The position numbers were made by a program, and so were the translations under genes. From Chitinophagaceae bacterium (GTDB lineage: Bacteria > Bacteroidota > Bacteroidia > Chitinophagales > Chitinophagaceae), in contig CANFHA010000004.1 of the NCBI GenBank assembly GCA_947446645.1, positions 62,001 to 126,000 of the forward strand: a stretch of 64,000 bases of DNA. Direction: 5' to 3'. The notes under the pieces were generated by a model. The model made no database searches. It saw only the letters and a program-made list of their open reading frames with translations, and was not told the origin of the DNA. Of this stretch, positions 54,978 through 63,457 are shown one piece after another. How positions within the stretch are numbered: the first letter of the stretch is position 1; every line of letters begins with the position of its first letter.

Positions 54978-57620
54978 CTACTCGGCTACAGGCCCGTCCA
55001 CATAGTACATCTTCATCCTGCCCTTCCCCTTGGCATGTATTTCCCCTCGGTAGGTACAATTAAAACTATCCTTCACTAACTGGTAGGTGGTATGAGAGAT
55101 ATTGATCTTTCCTGATTCACTGCTTTGTTCCATACGCGCTGCAGTATTCACTGCATCACCATATATGTCGTACGCAAACTTCCGGATCCCTACTATCCCG
55201 GCTACCACACTGCCGCTATGCACTCCTATACGTATATCAAAAGTCTTTTCCGCATGGCTCACCAGCCGTTTCTGCATAAAAGCATTTATCTCGCGGGCAG
55301 CCATTATTATGTTCTCAGCATGTTTAGGATCCGCAAGAGGCAGCCCCGATACCGCCAGGTAAGCGTCACCTATCGTCTTTATCTTTTCAATATTGTATTG
55401 GTCTACGATCTCATCAAATTTCGTGAAGCAGGTATGTAATTCGTCAATCAGTTCCTGTGGGCTCATTCGCTCACCTGCGCTCGTAAAGTTCACAAAATCA
55501 GTAAACAGTATTGTTACATTATCGTACTGCCGAGCAGTAGTAGTGCCCTTTATTTTTAATTCATCAGCCACATCGTCTGGCAGTATGTTAGCCAGCAGGT
55601 CGTCCGATTTTTTCCTTTCATGTTCAGACTTACGGCGTTCTTTCAGTATAAAAATGAGTTCCGCAGCACGTTTCTCCTTTTCGTTATTTTGAAAAATAAG
55701 CTCCTCATTAGCCACAAGCAGCTCAGATGCTCGCTTTTCTTTCTCTTCATTCTGAAAGGCAAGTTCGGTGTTGGCTATGGCCAGTTCTTGTGCTCTTTTT
55801 TCCTTTTCCCTGTTCTGGAAAGCCAGTTCCACATTGGCGATTACCAATTCGAAGGCTCGTTTCTCCCTTTCGTCATTCTGAAAGATGAGTTCCTCATTCG
55901 CCACAAGCAGTTCAGATGCTCGCTTTTCTTTCTCGTCGTTCTGAAATGCAAGTTCCGTGTTTGCTATGGCTAGTTCCTGGGCTCGCTTTTCCTTTTCTCT
56001 GTTTTGGAAAGCCAGTTCCAGGTTGGCCACTACCAGTTCGTAGGCTCGTTTCTCCTTCTCTTTGTTCTGAAAAACAAGTTCCTCATTAGCCACCAATAGT
56101 TCAGATGCGCGCTTCTCTTTTTCTTCATTCTGAAAAGCGAGCTCATTGTTCGCTATCGCAAGTTCAGATGCACGCTTTTCCTTTTCCTCATTCTGGAAAG
56201 CCAGTTCCACATTAGCTATATCCAGCTCAGATGCACGCTTTTCCTTTTCATTATTCTGAAATACCAGTTCGTCATTGGCAATGATAAGTTCAGACGCCCG
56301 CTTCTCCTTTTCTTTGTTTTGAAATACCAGTTCTTTATTCGCAACAATCAGTTCAGACGCCCGCTTTTCTTTTTCACCATTCTGAAAGACCAATTCGTTA
56401 TTCGCAATATTGAGCTCTGAAGCCCTCTTTTCCTTTTCCTCATTCTGAAACGCAAGCTCAGCATTTGCTACTGCAAGTTCCGAAGCCCGCTTTTCTTTCT
56501 CCTCAATCTGAAAGGCAAGTTCCAGGTTAGCTACGGCTAGCTCAGATGCCCGCTTCTCCTTTTCGTCATTCTGAAATGCCAGCTCCACATTGGCAACAAC
56601 CAGTTCCGACGCGCGCTTTTCCTTTTCATCATTTTGAAATACCAGTTCCTTATTGGCTATAACCAACGTATTTTCCATCTCCTTCCTGTGAGCCTCTTTT
56701 TCAAATACATCCAGGGCAAAAGAAATATCATCAGCAGCCTCTACCAGCAGTGCTATTTCCTGCGACTGAAACAACTTTTTCTCAGAAGACACTATGTTCC
56801 AGGTGGCAACAATAATACCCGAGCGCTTTACAGGCAACACCATACACGAGCGCCAGCCACCGGCAGCAGCCTGCGATCTCCAGTAGGCGGGTATCGGGTC
56901 GCACTCCATGTCATGGCATAGGTAGTAGCTACCGGCTTTCAATACCTGCGCAGTCTGTCCGTTATTTTCATAATTGATATTCGAAAAAAACTCCACATCA
57001 CCGTCTGATAGTCCTGAAGCCGCTTCGAGCTTCATCCGGTTTCCAGACTCAAAAGTACTTATCCATGCCGCTGTAAATTTCCCGAAGCCGGTTGCAATTC
57101 GGCACGCTTCCTTAAAAACAGTCTGCAGATCTTTGGAATGGACAATGGTTTGATTTATTTCACTCAGAAACTCATAAAGTTCCTTGGCATGCACTAGTTC
57201 GGCAGCTCGTTTTTCTTTTTCCTGATTTTGAAATATGAGTTCTTCATTGGCTATTGCCAGCTCAGACGAGCGCTTCTCTTTTTCGTTATTCTGAAAAATA
57301 AGTTCCTTATTAGCAATGCTGAGCTCTGAAGCACGCTTCTTTTTCTCCTTTTTTTGAAAAGCAAGCTCTACATTAGCTATTACTAGTTCAGAAGCTCGCT
57401 TCTTTTTCTCCTTGTCCTGAAAATCAAGCTCCTTATTAGCTATCGCCAGTTCCGAAGCTCGTTTTTCCTTTTCTTCATTCTGGTACTCCAGCTCAGCATT
57501 GGCAAATGCAAGTTCTGATGCACGTTGCTCTTTCTCCTTGTTGTGAAAAATGATTTCATTATTCGCTATCAGTAGTTCAGATGCGATCCGGCCATTTTCC
57601 TTTTTCTTATCATTTTCCAT
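54978..57620 (-). CDS. Adenylate cyclase with extensive 21-residue coiled-coil repeats and a GAF domain
   Basis: An 880-aa soluble class III cyclase. Residues ~11-136 hold six 21-residue repeats (consensus RASELxIANxELxFQNxEKEK). Residues ~145-310 are a GAF domain (LQTVFKEACRIATGFGKF onward). Residues ~317-650 hold sixteen more repeats. Residues ~690-880 are the cyclase, with metal aspartates Asp708 (LFTDFVNFTS) and Asp752 (KIKTIGDAYLA), ATP-selecting Lys and Asp818 (YDIYGDAVN), and transition-state Asn825/Arg829, so it should be active on ATP. No membrane segment. The array is expected to be a long parallel coiled coil linking sensor to dimeric catalyst. It converges on the acyltransferase gene. 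Confidence 0.9.
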   Translation of the reverse strand: MENDKKKENGRIASELLIANNEIIFHNKEKEQRASELAFANAELEYQNEEKEKRASELAIANKELDFQDKEKKKRASELVIANVELAFQKKEKKKRASELSIANKELIFQNNEKEKRSSELAIANEELIFQNQEKEKRAAELVHAKELYEFLSEINQTIVHSKDLQTVFKEACRIATGFGKFTAAWISTFESGNRMKLEAASGLSDGDVEFFSNINYENNGQTAQVLKAGSYYLCHDMECDPIPAYWRSQAAAGGWRSCMVLPVKRSGIIVATWNIVSSEKKLFQSQEIALLVEAADDISFALDVFEKEAHRKEMENTLVIANKELVFQNDEKEKRASELVVANVELAFQNDEKEKRASELAVANLELAFQIEEKEKRASELAVANAELAFQNEEKEKRASELNIANNELVFQNGEKEKRASELIVANKELVFQNKEKEKRASELIIANDELVFQNNEKEKRASELDIANVELAFQNEEKEKRASELAIANNELAFQNEEKEKRASELLVANEELVFQNKEKEKRAYELVVANLELAFQNREKEKRAQELAIANTELAFQNDEKEKRASELLVANEELIFQNDEREKRAFELVIANVELAFQNREKEKRAQELAIANTELAFQNEEKEKRASELLVANEELIFQNNEKEKRAAELIFILKERRKSEHERKKSDDLLANILPDDVADELKIKGTTTARQYDNVTILFTDFVNFTSAGERMSPQELIDELHTCFTKFDEIVDQYNIEKIKTIGDAYLAVSGLPLADPKHAENIIMAAREINAFMQKRLVSHAEKTFDIRIGVHSGSVVAGIVGIRKFAYDIYGDAVNTAARMEQSSESGKINISHTTYQLVKDSFNCTYRGEIHAKGKGRMKMYYVDGPVAE
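55671..56672 (-). repeat. Sixteen-unit 63-bp repeat array in the cyclase gene
   Basis: Sixteen tandem 63-base units (21 residues, three heptads each) with consensus RASELxIANxELxFQNxEKEK. Units 10-12 and 13-15, with unit 16 as a partial third copy (55671-56111), form a 189-base higher-order repeat, signalled by shared LLVANEEL, QNREKEKRAQEL and AIANTELAFQN variants. Confidence 0.9.
57213..57590 (-). repeat. Six-unit 63-bp repeat array at the start of the cyclase gene
   Basis: Six tandem units of the same 21-residue type, more divergent (for example HNKEKEQ, QKKEKKK) than the second array, placed before the GAF domain. Predicted coiled coil. Confidence 0.85.
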
Positions 57621-57625
57621 TAACT

Positions 57626-57649
57626 CTTCTTCTTCTTCTTCTTCTTCTT
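57626..57649 (-). repeat. GAA trinucleotide tract just before the cyclase start
   Basis: Eight CTT units on the plus strand, read as an AAG/GAA tract on the minus strand, ending 6 bases before the ATG at 57620. It lies where a ribosome would bind and is purine-rich. An in-frame TGA lies just upstream of it, so if not translated it is leader. Confidence 0.85.
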
Positions 57650-57942
57650 TTCAGCGAAAACACAGACCAATATACCTTCCTGGTATGAAGAAGCTTTCCA
57701 CGGAGGCTATCACGCACCCGTTTATACACAAGTACCCCTGATTTTCTACTGTAAGCTACCGAATATTTATCAATAAAACTATTTAATGTATGAAAATATT
57801 AGTTCCAACCACAAAAGCAAATCTCATCTAAAAACATTGCAGTGCTAATCTTAAAAAAACAACTTGCCAATTCGCTAAACGCCAATAATGCAGGATATTG
57901 CATTTATCCACGATCCGCCATAGGGATAAGCCAAAAAGTTAG

Positions 57943-57950
57943 TATTTTTG
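57943..57950 (+). promoter_or_regulatory. -7 promoter box of the ACP cassette
   Basis: TATTTTTG matches TAnnTTTG, 26 bases before the ACP start at 57977. No -33 TTG was seen. Confidence 0.55.
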
Positions 57951-57976
57951 CGCACGGAAAAATAACGGTAAAATAA

Positions 57977-58201
57977 ATGGAACAGATAGACGAAGTAATG
58001 GCCCAGGTGTTTAATATCAAAACCTCTGAGCTGAATGATGACATAAATATGGATAATGTAGCCTATTGGGATTCACTGCGCAATATGGAATTAATTGCCG
58101 CGCTTGAAAGTAAGTTCAATTTTGAACTGTCTTTCGAAGAGATCACCGAAATGATTACGGTAGGCAAGGTTAGAGAAATAGTAGGTAAAAAGATAAACTG
58201 A
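57977..58201 (+). CDS. Acyl carrier protein
   Basis: A 74-aa four-helix carrier protein. The phosphopantetheine attachment serine is Ser33 in YWDSLRNMEL, matching the DSL motif of carrier proteins. Placed with a stand-alone adenylation protein it is probably a dedicated carrier, like DltC or the discrete carriers of secondary pathways, not the fatty-acid AcpP. It starts the five-gene run to 62078; the next gene starts 1 base after its stop. Confidence 0.9.
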   Translation: MEQIDEVMAQVFNIKTSELNDDINMDNVAYWDSLRNMELIAALESKFNFELSFEEITEMITVGKVREIVGKKIN

Positions 58202-58202
58202 T

Positions 58203-58946
58203 ATGAACATCAATAACACGGTCGCGCTTATCACTGGTGCCGGCAAAGGACTTGGCAGAAGCATCGTTGAAACTTTGCTTGATAAAGGCGCTACTGTTGT
58301 TGCGGTTGATTATGACGAATCTGCTCTGAAAGAAATTACGGCCCATGAAAAATTAACAGTCATCGCCGCAGATCTCTTGAAAGAAGAGTTTTTTGCAGAG
58401 ACATTACCCGGCCTGTTCAAACAATTCAAATTCAATGTATTGGTTAACAATGCAGGCATTCTGCATAACAAACCCTTGGTGAGCTTCGGTAAAACCGGCT
58501 TTTCTAAGATTAGCAATGATGAGTGGGACCTGGTGCTGAATATAAATCTGAAAGTTCCTGTAATGCTAGCCCGTGAGGTAGTTGAGAATATGATCAAGAC
58601 CCGCTCTAAGGGTGTGATAATAAATATTTCTTCCATATCAGCTCAGGGCAATATCGGCCAGAGTGCCTATTCTGCTTCAAAGGCTGGCATCGAATCCTTC
58701 ACGAAGGTGATAGCTAAGGAACTCGGTGCCTGGGGTATTAGGGCTGCGTGCCTGGCTCCTGGCTATATGAACACGCCATCTACACATACGGTGATGAACG
58801 AGGAGACCCTCAACAACATCGTAAAAAGTGTACCTTTACGTAGGCTGGGCAAGACCGATGAAGTGGCCAATGGAATTTGCTTTATCATTGAGAATGATTT
58901 CTTTAATGGTAAAGTATTATCAATAGACGGTGGCCTTACTATTTAA
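58203..58946 (+). CDS. SDR-family ketoreductase (FabG-like)
   Basis: A 247-aa classical SDR with NADP loop ALITGAGKGLGRSIVE, NNAG motif (VNNAGILHN), catalytic serine in INISSISAQ and YSASK. Similar to FabG ketoreductases; it could reduce a 3-keto group on an acyl-ACP, or act on a sugar. Immediately after the ACP gene. Confidence 0.9.
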   Translation: MNINNTVALITGAGKGLGRSIVETLLDKGATVVAVDYDESALKEITAHEKLTVIAADLLKEEFFAETLPGLFKQFKFNVLVNNAGILHNKPLVSFGKTGFSKISNDEWDLVLNINLKVPVMLAREVVENMIKTRSKGVIINISSISAQGNIGQSAYSASKAGIESFTKVIAKELGAWGIRAACLAPGYMNTPSTHTVMNEETLNNIVKSVPLRRLGKTDEVANGICFIIENDFFNGKVLSIDGGLTI

Positions 58947-58961
58947 TCTACTTTACTATTT

Positions 58962-60503
58962 ATGCAGAGCTATATTCATAACCTGGGTGCACTATTCCAG
59001 TCTGTTGTCAGTAAGTATGGTGAGAAAACAGCAATTAAATTCCCGGATGGCAGCCGACTGACATTTAACGAATTAGATAGCTTATCTGATATTTTAGCCA
59101 GCAAGATCAGTGCCACAGGACTCAGTCATTATGATGTATGTGCAATTGCAGGTGTTAAAAAGCCGCTTACTTATGTATCCATGATCGCCTGCCTCAAGTT
59201 AGGCATCACCTACTCTTACTTCGACCCGGAAAGCCCGCTTGAACGACTCCATAAGATATTCGCACAGTGCGCGCCCGGATTAGTTGTCGGATATTTCGAC
59301 GAAGTTGACGCTGACCTTAGTAGCACAGACTATCCTACCCTCGATCTTAATGCAGTAGATACAACATTTTTTGAGCCAATCGCTTTTGATATCACATCAG
59401 TAGAGGGCAATACCCCTTCTTATATCATGTTTACATCCGGCTCCACTGGTTTTCCAAAGGGCGCGGTAATGACGCATAGTAATGTCATCAACTTTATAAG
59501 TTGGGCCAAGGACACCTACAATATAACGGATAACGATGTTCATACAAACGTAAACCCGCTGTACTTCGATAACTCAGTTTTCGATCTGTACGCTTCTCTT
59601 TTCAACGGTGCCACCTTGGTTCCAATAACAAAAAAAGAAGCTATTCATCCGGGTACCCTGTTGAATATATTGGAACAGCAACAATGTACCACATGGTTCT
59701 CTGTTCCCTCCATGCTCATTTACCTGCAAACCTCTAAAGCGATCATCCCGGAAAGATGGAGATTTGTGAAAAAGATCATCTTTGGCGGTGAAGGATATCC
59801 AAAAGCTAAGTTAGTTAACCTCTATAATAAGCTGAAACACAACACAAACGTCTACAACGTTTATGGCCCCACTGAGTGCACCTGTATTTGTTCTAGTTAC
59901 ACCGTCAGTGATATCGATTTCATTGATCTGAACGGATTTTTACCCTTGGGCAAGATCGCTCCAAACTTCTCTCATGTCATCGTTGATGAGGAAGGAAAAG
60001 CAACAAACGACAAAGGCGATCTGTTGCTGGGCGGACCAAATGTTGGCCTTGGATATTTCAATGACCCGGTCAGAACCACTGAACGATTTATACAGAATCC
60101 ATTACACAAAAAGTACACGGATATTTTTTACCGCACAGGCGATTTAGTCACTTACAATAGCGAAGATGACAAGATATACATACACGGCCGCACCGATCAC
60201 CAGGTAAAACACATGGGTTACCGTATTGAGCTGGAAGAAATAGAAAACGCTATTTGCCAGTTGGAATATATTAATGAGGCCGCAGCGTTCGTAATTGGTG
60301 ATAGCAACAACAATAAGATACTTGCGGTATATGAATGTGCAGAAGAATTGGACCCGGCGTTTCTGAACGCTGAATTAATGAAGCACTTGCCGTCCTACAT
60401 GATTCCTTCAGACGTAATAAAGGTAGATAGGATACCAAAGAACGCCAATGGAAAAACAGACAGGCCCACACTAAGTAAAATGTACCAGGAATGGCGAAAA
60501 TAA
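58962..60503 (+). CDS. Stand-alone AMP-forming adenylation protein (DltA-like)
   Basis: A 513-aa acyl/aminoacyl adenylating enzyme that loads a carboxylic acid as thioester onto a carrier. Core motifs: A3 at ~145-165 (MFTSGSTGFPKGAVMTHSN), A4 region FDNSVFDLY, A5 YNVYGPTECTC, A7 FYRTGDLV, and the A10 lysine in NANGKTDRP. The FDxSVxD segment matches the part of DltA and amino-acid adenylation domains whose Asp contacts the substrate amine, so an amino acid substrate is plausible; a hydroxy acid is not excluded. Overlaps the next gene by 13 bases. Confidence 0.87.
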   Translation: MQSYIHNLGALFQSVVSKYGEKTAIKFPDGSRLTFNELDSLSDILASKISATGLSHYDVCAIAGVKKPLTYVSMIACLKLGITYSYFDPESPLERLHKIFAQCAPGLVVGYFDEVDADLSSTDYPTLDLNAVDTTFFEPIAFDITSVEGNTPSYIMFTSGSTGFPKGAVMTHSNVINFISWAKDTYNITDNDVHTNVNPLYFDNSVFDLYASLFNGATLVPITKKEAIHPGTLLNILEQQQCTTWFSVPSMLIYLQTSKAIIPERWRFVKKIIFGGEGYPKAKLVNLYNKLKHNTNVYNVYGPTECTCICSSYTVSDIDFIDLNGFLPLGKIAPNFSHVIVDEEGKATNDKGDLLLGGPNVGLGYFNDPVRTTERFIQNPLHKKYTDIFYRTGDLVTYNSEDDKIYIHGRTDHQVKHMGYRIELEEIENAICQLEYINEAAAFVIGDSNNNKILAVYECAEELDPAFLNAELMKHLPSYMIPSDVIKVDRIPKNANGKTDRPTLSKMYQEWRK

Positions 60504-61165
60504 TAATTTTTGGAACCGGTAAAGGTGCGGTGATCGCCACCAAATATTTCCGGCACGATACTAACCACGAGATTGTTGCGTACACTACGCACAAGGCTTT
60601 TGTAACTACTGATACATTCAATGACTTGCCCGTTATTGCATTTGAAGACATAAATGACAAATATCCACCGGCGGAATACCAGCTGTTTGCGCCCATGGGC
60701 TATGACGAGATGAACAAATTCAGGGAGCGCATTTTCAACGAAGGCAAAAGCAAAGGCTACACATTCGCTACTTATGTTCATTCCAGCGTTAAAACGATTG
60801 AACCATTAAATATAGGCGAGAACTGCTTTATTCTTGAAAATCAGAGTATTAACCTCGCAGTTAAAATTGGCAACAACGTTACGCTTTGGTCAGCTAACCA
60901 GATCGGTGACCGCAGTGTCATAGAAGACCATGTGTGGATTTCGTCACATGTATGCATATCAGGTGATGTACATATAAAGCGATATTCGGTACTCGCGGTA
61001 AACTGTACTATTTCCAATAATGTGGTTGTGGAGGAAGAGAATTTTATAGGAGCAGCAGCGCTTATTACTAAGAGCACCCAGCCAAAGGAAGTGTACGTTG
61101 TATCTCCTACAGTTAAAGCCCCGTTCGCAAGCGATCGTTTCATTAAAATGATAAGAAGAGTATAA
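60491..61165 (+). CDS. NeuD/PglD-type sugar acyltransferase
   Basis: A 224-aa two-part enzyme: an N-terminal Rossmann-like domain (IIIFGTGKGAVIATKYF) and a C-terminal left-handed beta-helix (ILENQSINLAVKIGNNVTLW, then SHVCISGDVHI). PglD and related enzymes acylate nucleotide amino-sugars. Here it may use the ACP-bound group as donor (inference) because it is translationally coupled to the adenylation gene. The tail is basic. Confidence 0.85.
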   Translation: MAKIIIFGTGKGAVIATKYFRHDTNHEIVAYTTHKAFVTTDTFNDLPVIAFEDINDKYPPAEYQLFAPMGYDEMNKFRERIFNEGKSKGYTFATYVHSSVKTIEPLNIGENCFILENQSINLAVKIGNNVTLWSANQIGDRSVIEDHVWISSHVCISGDVHIKRYSVLAVNCTISNNVVVEEENFIGAAALITKSTQPKEVYVVSPTVKAPFASDRFIKMIRRV

Positions 61166-61166
61166 T

Positions 61167-62078
61167 ATGAAGTGGGAAAAACTCGGTTTGATTTTTGCAC
61201 CCGATCGTTCTCTGCCCTGGCAACAAAGCCATGTGCAGAACCCACTGCCAATTGCTCTTTCTGAACACATATTCCGCGTATTCTTCGCATCAAGGGACGG
61301 TGGCAATACTTCCCGCACTGGCTATTTCGATCTGGACATGCGCGAACCATTTGCTAAAAAGAACTATTGCAAAGAGCCTATTCTTGACCATGGTGACCTC
61401 GGGGCTTTCGACGACTGCGGAGCTATGGCCCACTCTATTATTCCAATGAATGGCGAGTATGTTATGTACTATACAGGCTGGAGTAAAGCCGTAGCTACTC
61501 CCTTTACATTCTTTATCGGCGCAGCCAGGGCAGGGTCATTAGACGGTCCCTATGAGCGCGTCTCCAAAGCCCCAATACTAGGCCGCAATTTCTTCGACCC
61601 TTTTCTTACTGCAGCGCCATACGTGGTTAAGGTAGGTAACTACTACCTCATGTACTATGTCACCTGCATAAAGTGGGAGAAAGACACAGAAGGCAATTTG
61701 AAACACTATTATACCATCACCTCAGCCACCTCTGCAGATGGTTTTAACTGGTCGCCAAACCCGCGCATACTTGTACCGCTCGAAGATGATGAATATGCTA
61801 TTGCCCGCCCGGTATTGTTTTTCGACAATGGCCGCTATGAGCTCTGGTTTTCGTTCCGTGGTGCAAAAACCAATACCTATACATTAGGTTTGGCGGTTTC
61901 CACAGACCTGGTAACCTGGAAAAGAGAAAAAGTCGACATCGAATTTTCAAAAGAAGGCTGGGACAGCGAAATGATTTGCTATGCTCATCCATTCTACTAC
62001 CAGGGCGAAAAGTACATTGTCTACAATGGCAATTCTTATGGCGCCACTGGCACCGGTATTGCGAAATTGGTATCTTAA
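61167..62078 (+). CDS. GH43/32-like five-bladed propeller protein
   Basis: A 303-aa protein with five-bladed beta-propeller motifs seen in GH43/GH32-type enzymes (FFASRDGGNTSRTGYFDLD, YVMYYTGWSKA, YYLMYYVTCIKW, YELWFSFRGA). Proteins like this are frequent in O-antigen and capsule loci without proven activity, and no signal peptide is present, so it should be cytosolic and may act on nucleotide or lipid-linked sugars. It starts 1 base after the acyltransferase. Confidence 0.72.
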   Translation: MKWEKLGLIFAPDRSLPWQQSHVQNPLPIALSEHIFRVFFASRDGGNTSRTGYFDLDMREPFAKKNYCKEPILDHGDLGAFDDCGAMAHSIIPMNGEYVMYYTGWSKAVATPFTFFIGAARAGSLDGPYERVSKAPILGRNFFDPFLTAAPYVVKVGNYYLMYYVTCIKWEKDTEGNLKHYYTITSATSADGFNWSPNPRILVPLEDDEYAIARPVLFFDNGRYELWFSFRGAKTNTYTLGLAVSTDLVTWKREKVDIEFSKEGWDSEMICYAHPFYYQGEKYIVYNGNSYGATGTGIAKLVS

Positions 62079-62137
62079 GCTTCAGAAAATCATTGCAGAC
62101 TCCGATATATCGGCCGCTGCACAAAAACATATCTTGA

Positions 62138-63445
62138 ATGAAATTGAAAGCCGGGGCATTTCAGCTTACTGAAAAATATCTTTCATATGCTACCGGTATA
62201 TTCATAGTGTTGGTGATACTATTAAGGTATTTTCATTTCCCTATCACCAGTCCCGGAGGCGGAGATGAACCTTTTTACACTCAGGAGGCAGATTATCTTG
62301 CCAGGTACGGCTTTTACAAAGCGCTGTCTCAGGGCACTTCGTTCACGTACACTTTGCTTATTTTTTCGCTTGCCAAGTTATTTTCAATCAGCTTTCTGGC
62401 ATCCGGCCGTATTCTGTCGGTAATATTTTTCATGGGCGGCTGCCGTTTACTCTACCTCTTTGTAGGTGCCTTTACCAATGTTGACAATACCGTAAAATAT
62501 CTCGCAGTTATTTTTTACACCACCATGTCATCCAGCTGGCTATGGCGTTGCCTGCCCGATAGTACCTGTACTTTTTTTATCCTGGCCGCATTACACCTTG
62601 TTTTCAGCAGCAAAAACTACCTGCGTCTTATCAGTGCAGCATTTCTTCTTTTTCTCGCATTTAGCACCAAGCCTGTAGCCATGTTTGTACTTCCAGGCCT
62701 TTTCACCTACCTGCTCTTCCGCGGACTGAACAAAGCTACCTGGCTAAAAAACACCAAACAGCTTATCATATTTACATCAGTTTTTATCATCTGCTTTGTT
62801 TCTTACCACCTGCCTGGCTACAACACCTATCACCGGCTTATGTTTGAAGACAAGGGGCACACCTACAACGGCGAAACAAGAATAGAAAGCGCAACCAGCT
62901 GGACTGAACTAAATAATTATTTCCTCCTCTACAAAGACGTTTATAACAAGCAGAACAAATGGGCTGTCTCATTTGCAGAAGTAATAGAATTTAAAAGGCA
63001 GCACCCCGATGTTGTATTGCAGCTTGGTTACACTCAGTTCATAACTAAGCACCCTATTGTTTATCTAAAGAGTACCGCAGAAAAGTTTTTCTATTACCTG
63101 CCCTATCACATCCAGGGTGGGCTCTTTTTTGCCAAGTGGACTACAATCAACAAATGGGTAAAGAATCAAACGATTATCTACATCATTACGCTCGCGCTTA
63201 TCGCGGCTATTACTGTCTATTACAGGAAGTTCATAAAGGAAAATGCTTTACTTTTCCTCATACCGTTTCTATATTTTTCCGCACTTTCCTTTTACTGCAT
63301 TTCCCAGCTTGAGGATAACTGGTGTTTTTTCTGCCTGCCTTTCCTGGCACTGCCGGTATTAAAGTTCCTAAACAAGTACTTAAATACTTCTATATTAGTG
63401 TTACTCCAGTTCTTGTATACGGTCATACTCATTAAAAACGGCTAA
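62138..63445 (+). CDS. GT-C/PMT-like membrane glycosyltransferase
   Basis: A 435-aa polytopic protein with about ten transmembrane helices. The first exported loop reads PGGGDEPFYTQEADYL, where GT-C enzymes carry a catalytic acidic residue. It resembles the dolichyl-phosphate-mannose protein mannosyltransferase (GT39) family, which takes sugars from polyprenyl-phosphate carriers. The two DPM1-like transferases in this window would supply such donors. Acceptor unknown. Confidence 0.75.
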   Translation: MKLKAGAFQLTEKYLSYATGIFIVLVILLRYFHFPITSPGGGDEPFYTQEADYLARYGFYKALSQGTSFTYTLLIFSLAKLFSISFLASGRILSVIFFMGGCRLLYLFVGAFTNVDNTVKYLAVIFYTTMSSSWLWRCLPDSTCTFFILAALHLVFSSKNYLRLISAAFLLFLAFSTKPVAMFVLPGLFTYLLFRGLNKATWLKNTKQLIIFTSVFIICFVSYHLPGYNTYHRLMFEDKGHTYNGETRIESATSWTELNNYFLLYKDVYNKQNKWAVSFAEVIEFKRQHPDVVLQLGYTQFITKHPIVYLKSTAEKFFYYLPYHIQGGLFFAKWTTINKWVKNQTIIYIITLALIAAITVYYRKFIKENALLFLIPFLYFSALSFYCISQLEDNWCFFCLPFLALPVLKFLNKYLNTSILVLLQFLYTVILIKNG

Positions 63446-63457
63446 AAATGAGATACA

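Larger units (their letters stand above)
57621..57976. other. Intergenic region between cyclase and ACP genes
   Basis: This 356-base divergent gap contains an eight-unit GAA tract next to the cyclase start (57626-57649), a 9-mer one mismatch from a DnaA box (TTATCCACG, 57904-57912) and the -7 box of the ACP gene (57943-57950). No coding sequence was recognised. Confidence 0.6.

Noticed and set aside
55671-57590. CRISPR array or tandem satellite DNA
   Set aside because: The 63-bp units are in frame, encode conserved heptads and sit inside a functional cyclase gene.
57904-57912. DnaA box upstream of the ACP gene
   Set aside because: Single 9-mer with one mismatch; expected by chance in 64 kb.
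57977-61165. A dlt operon for D-alanylation of teichoic acids
   Set aside because: DltA-like and carrier genes are present but dltB and dltD are missing, and Bacteroidota lack teichoic acids.
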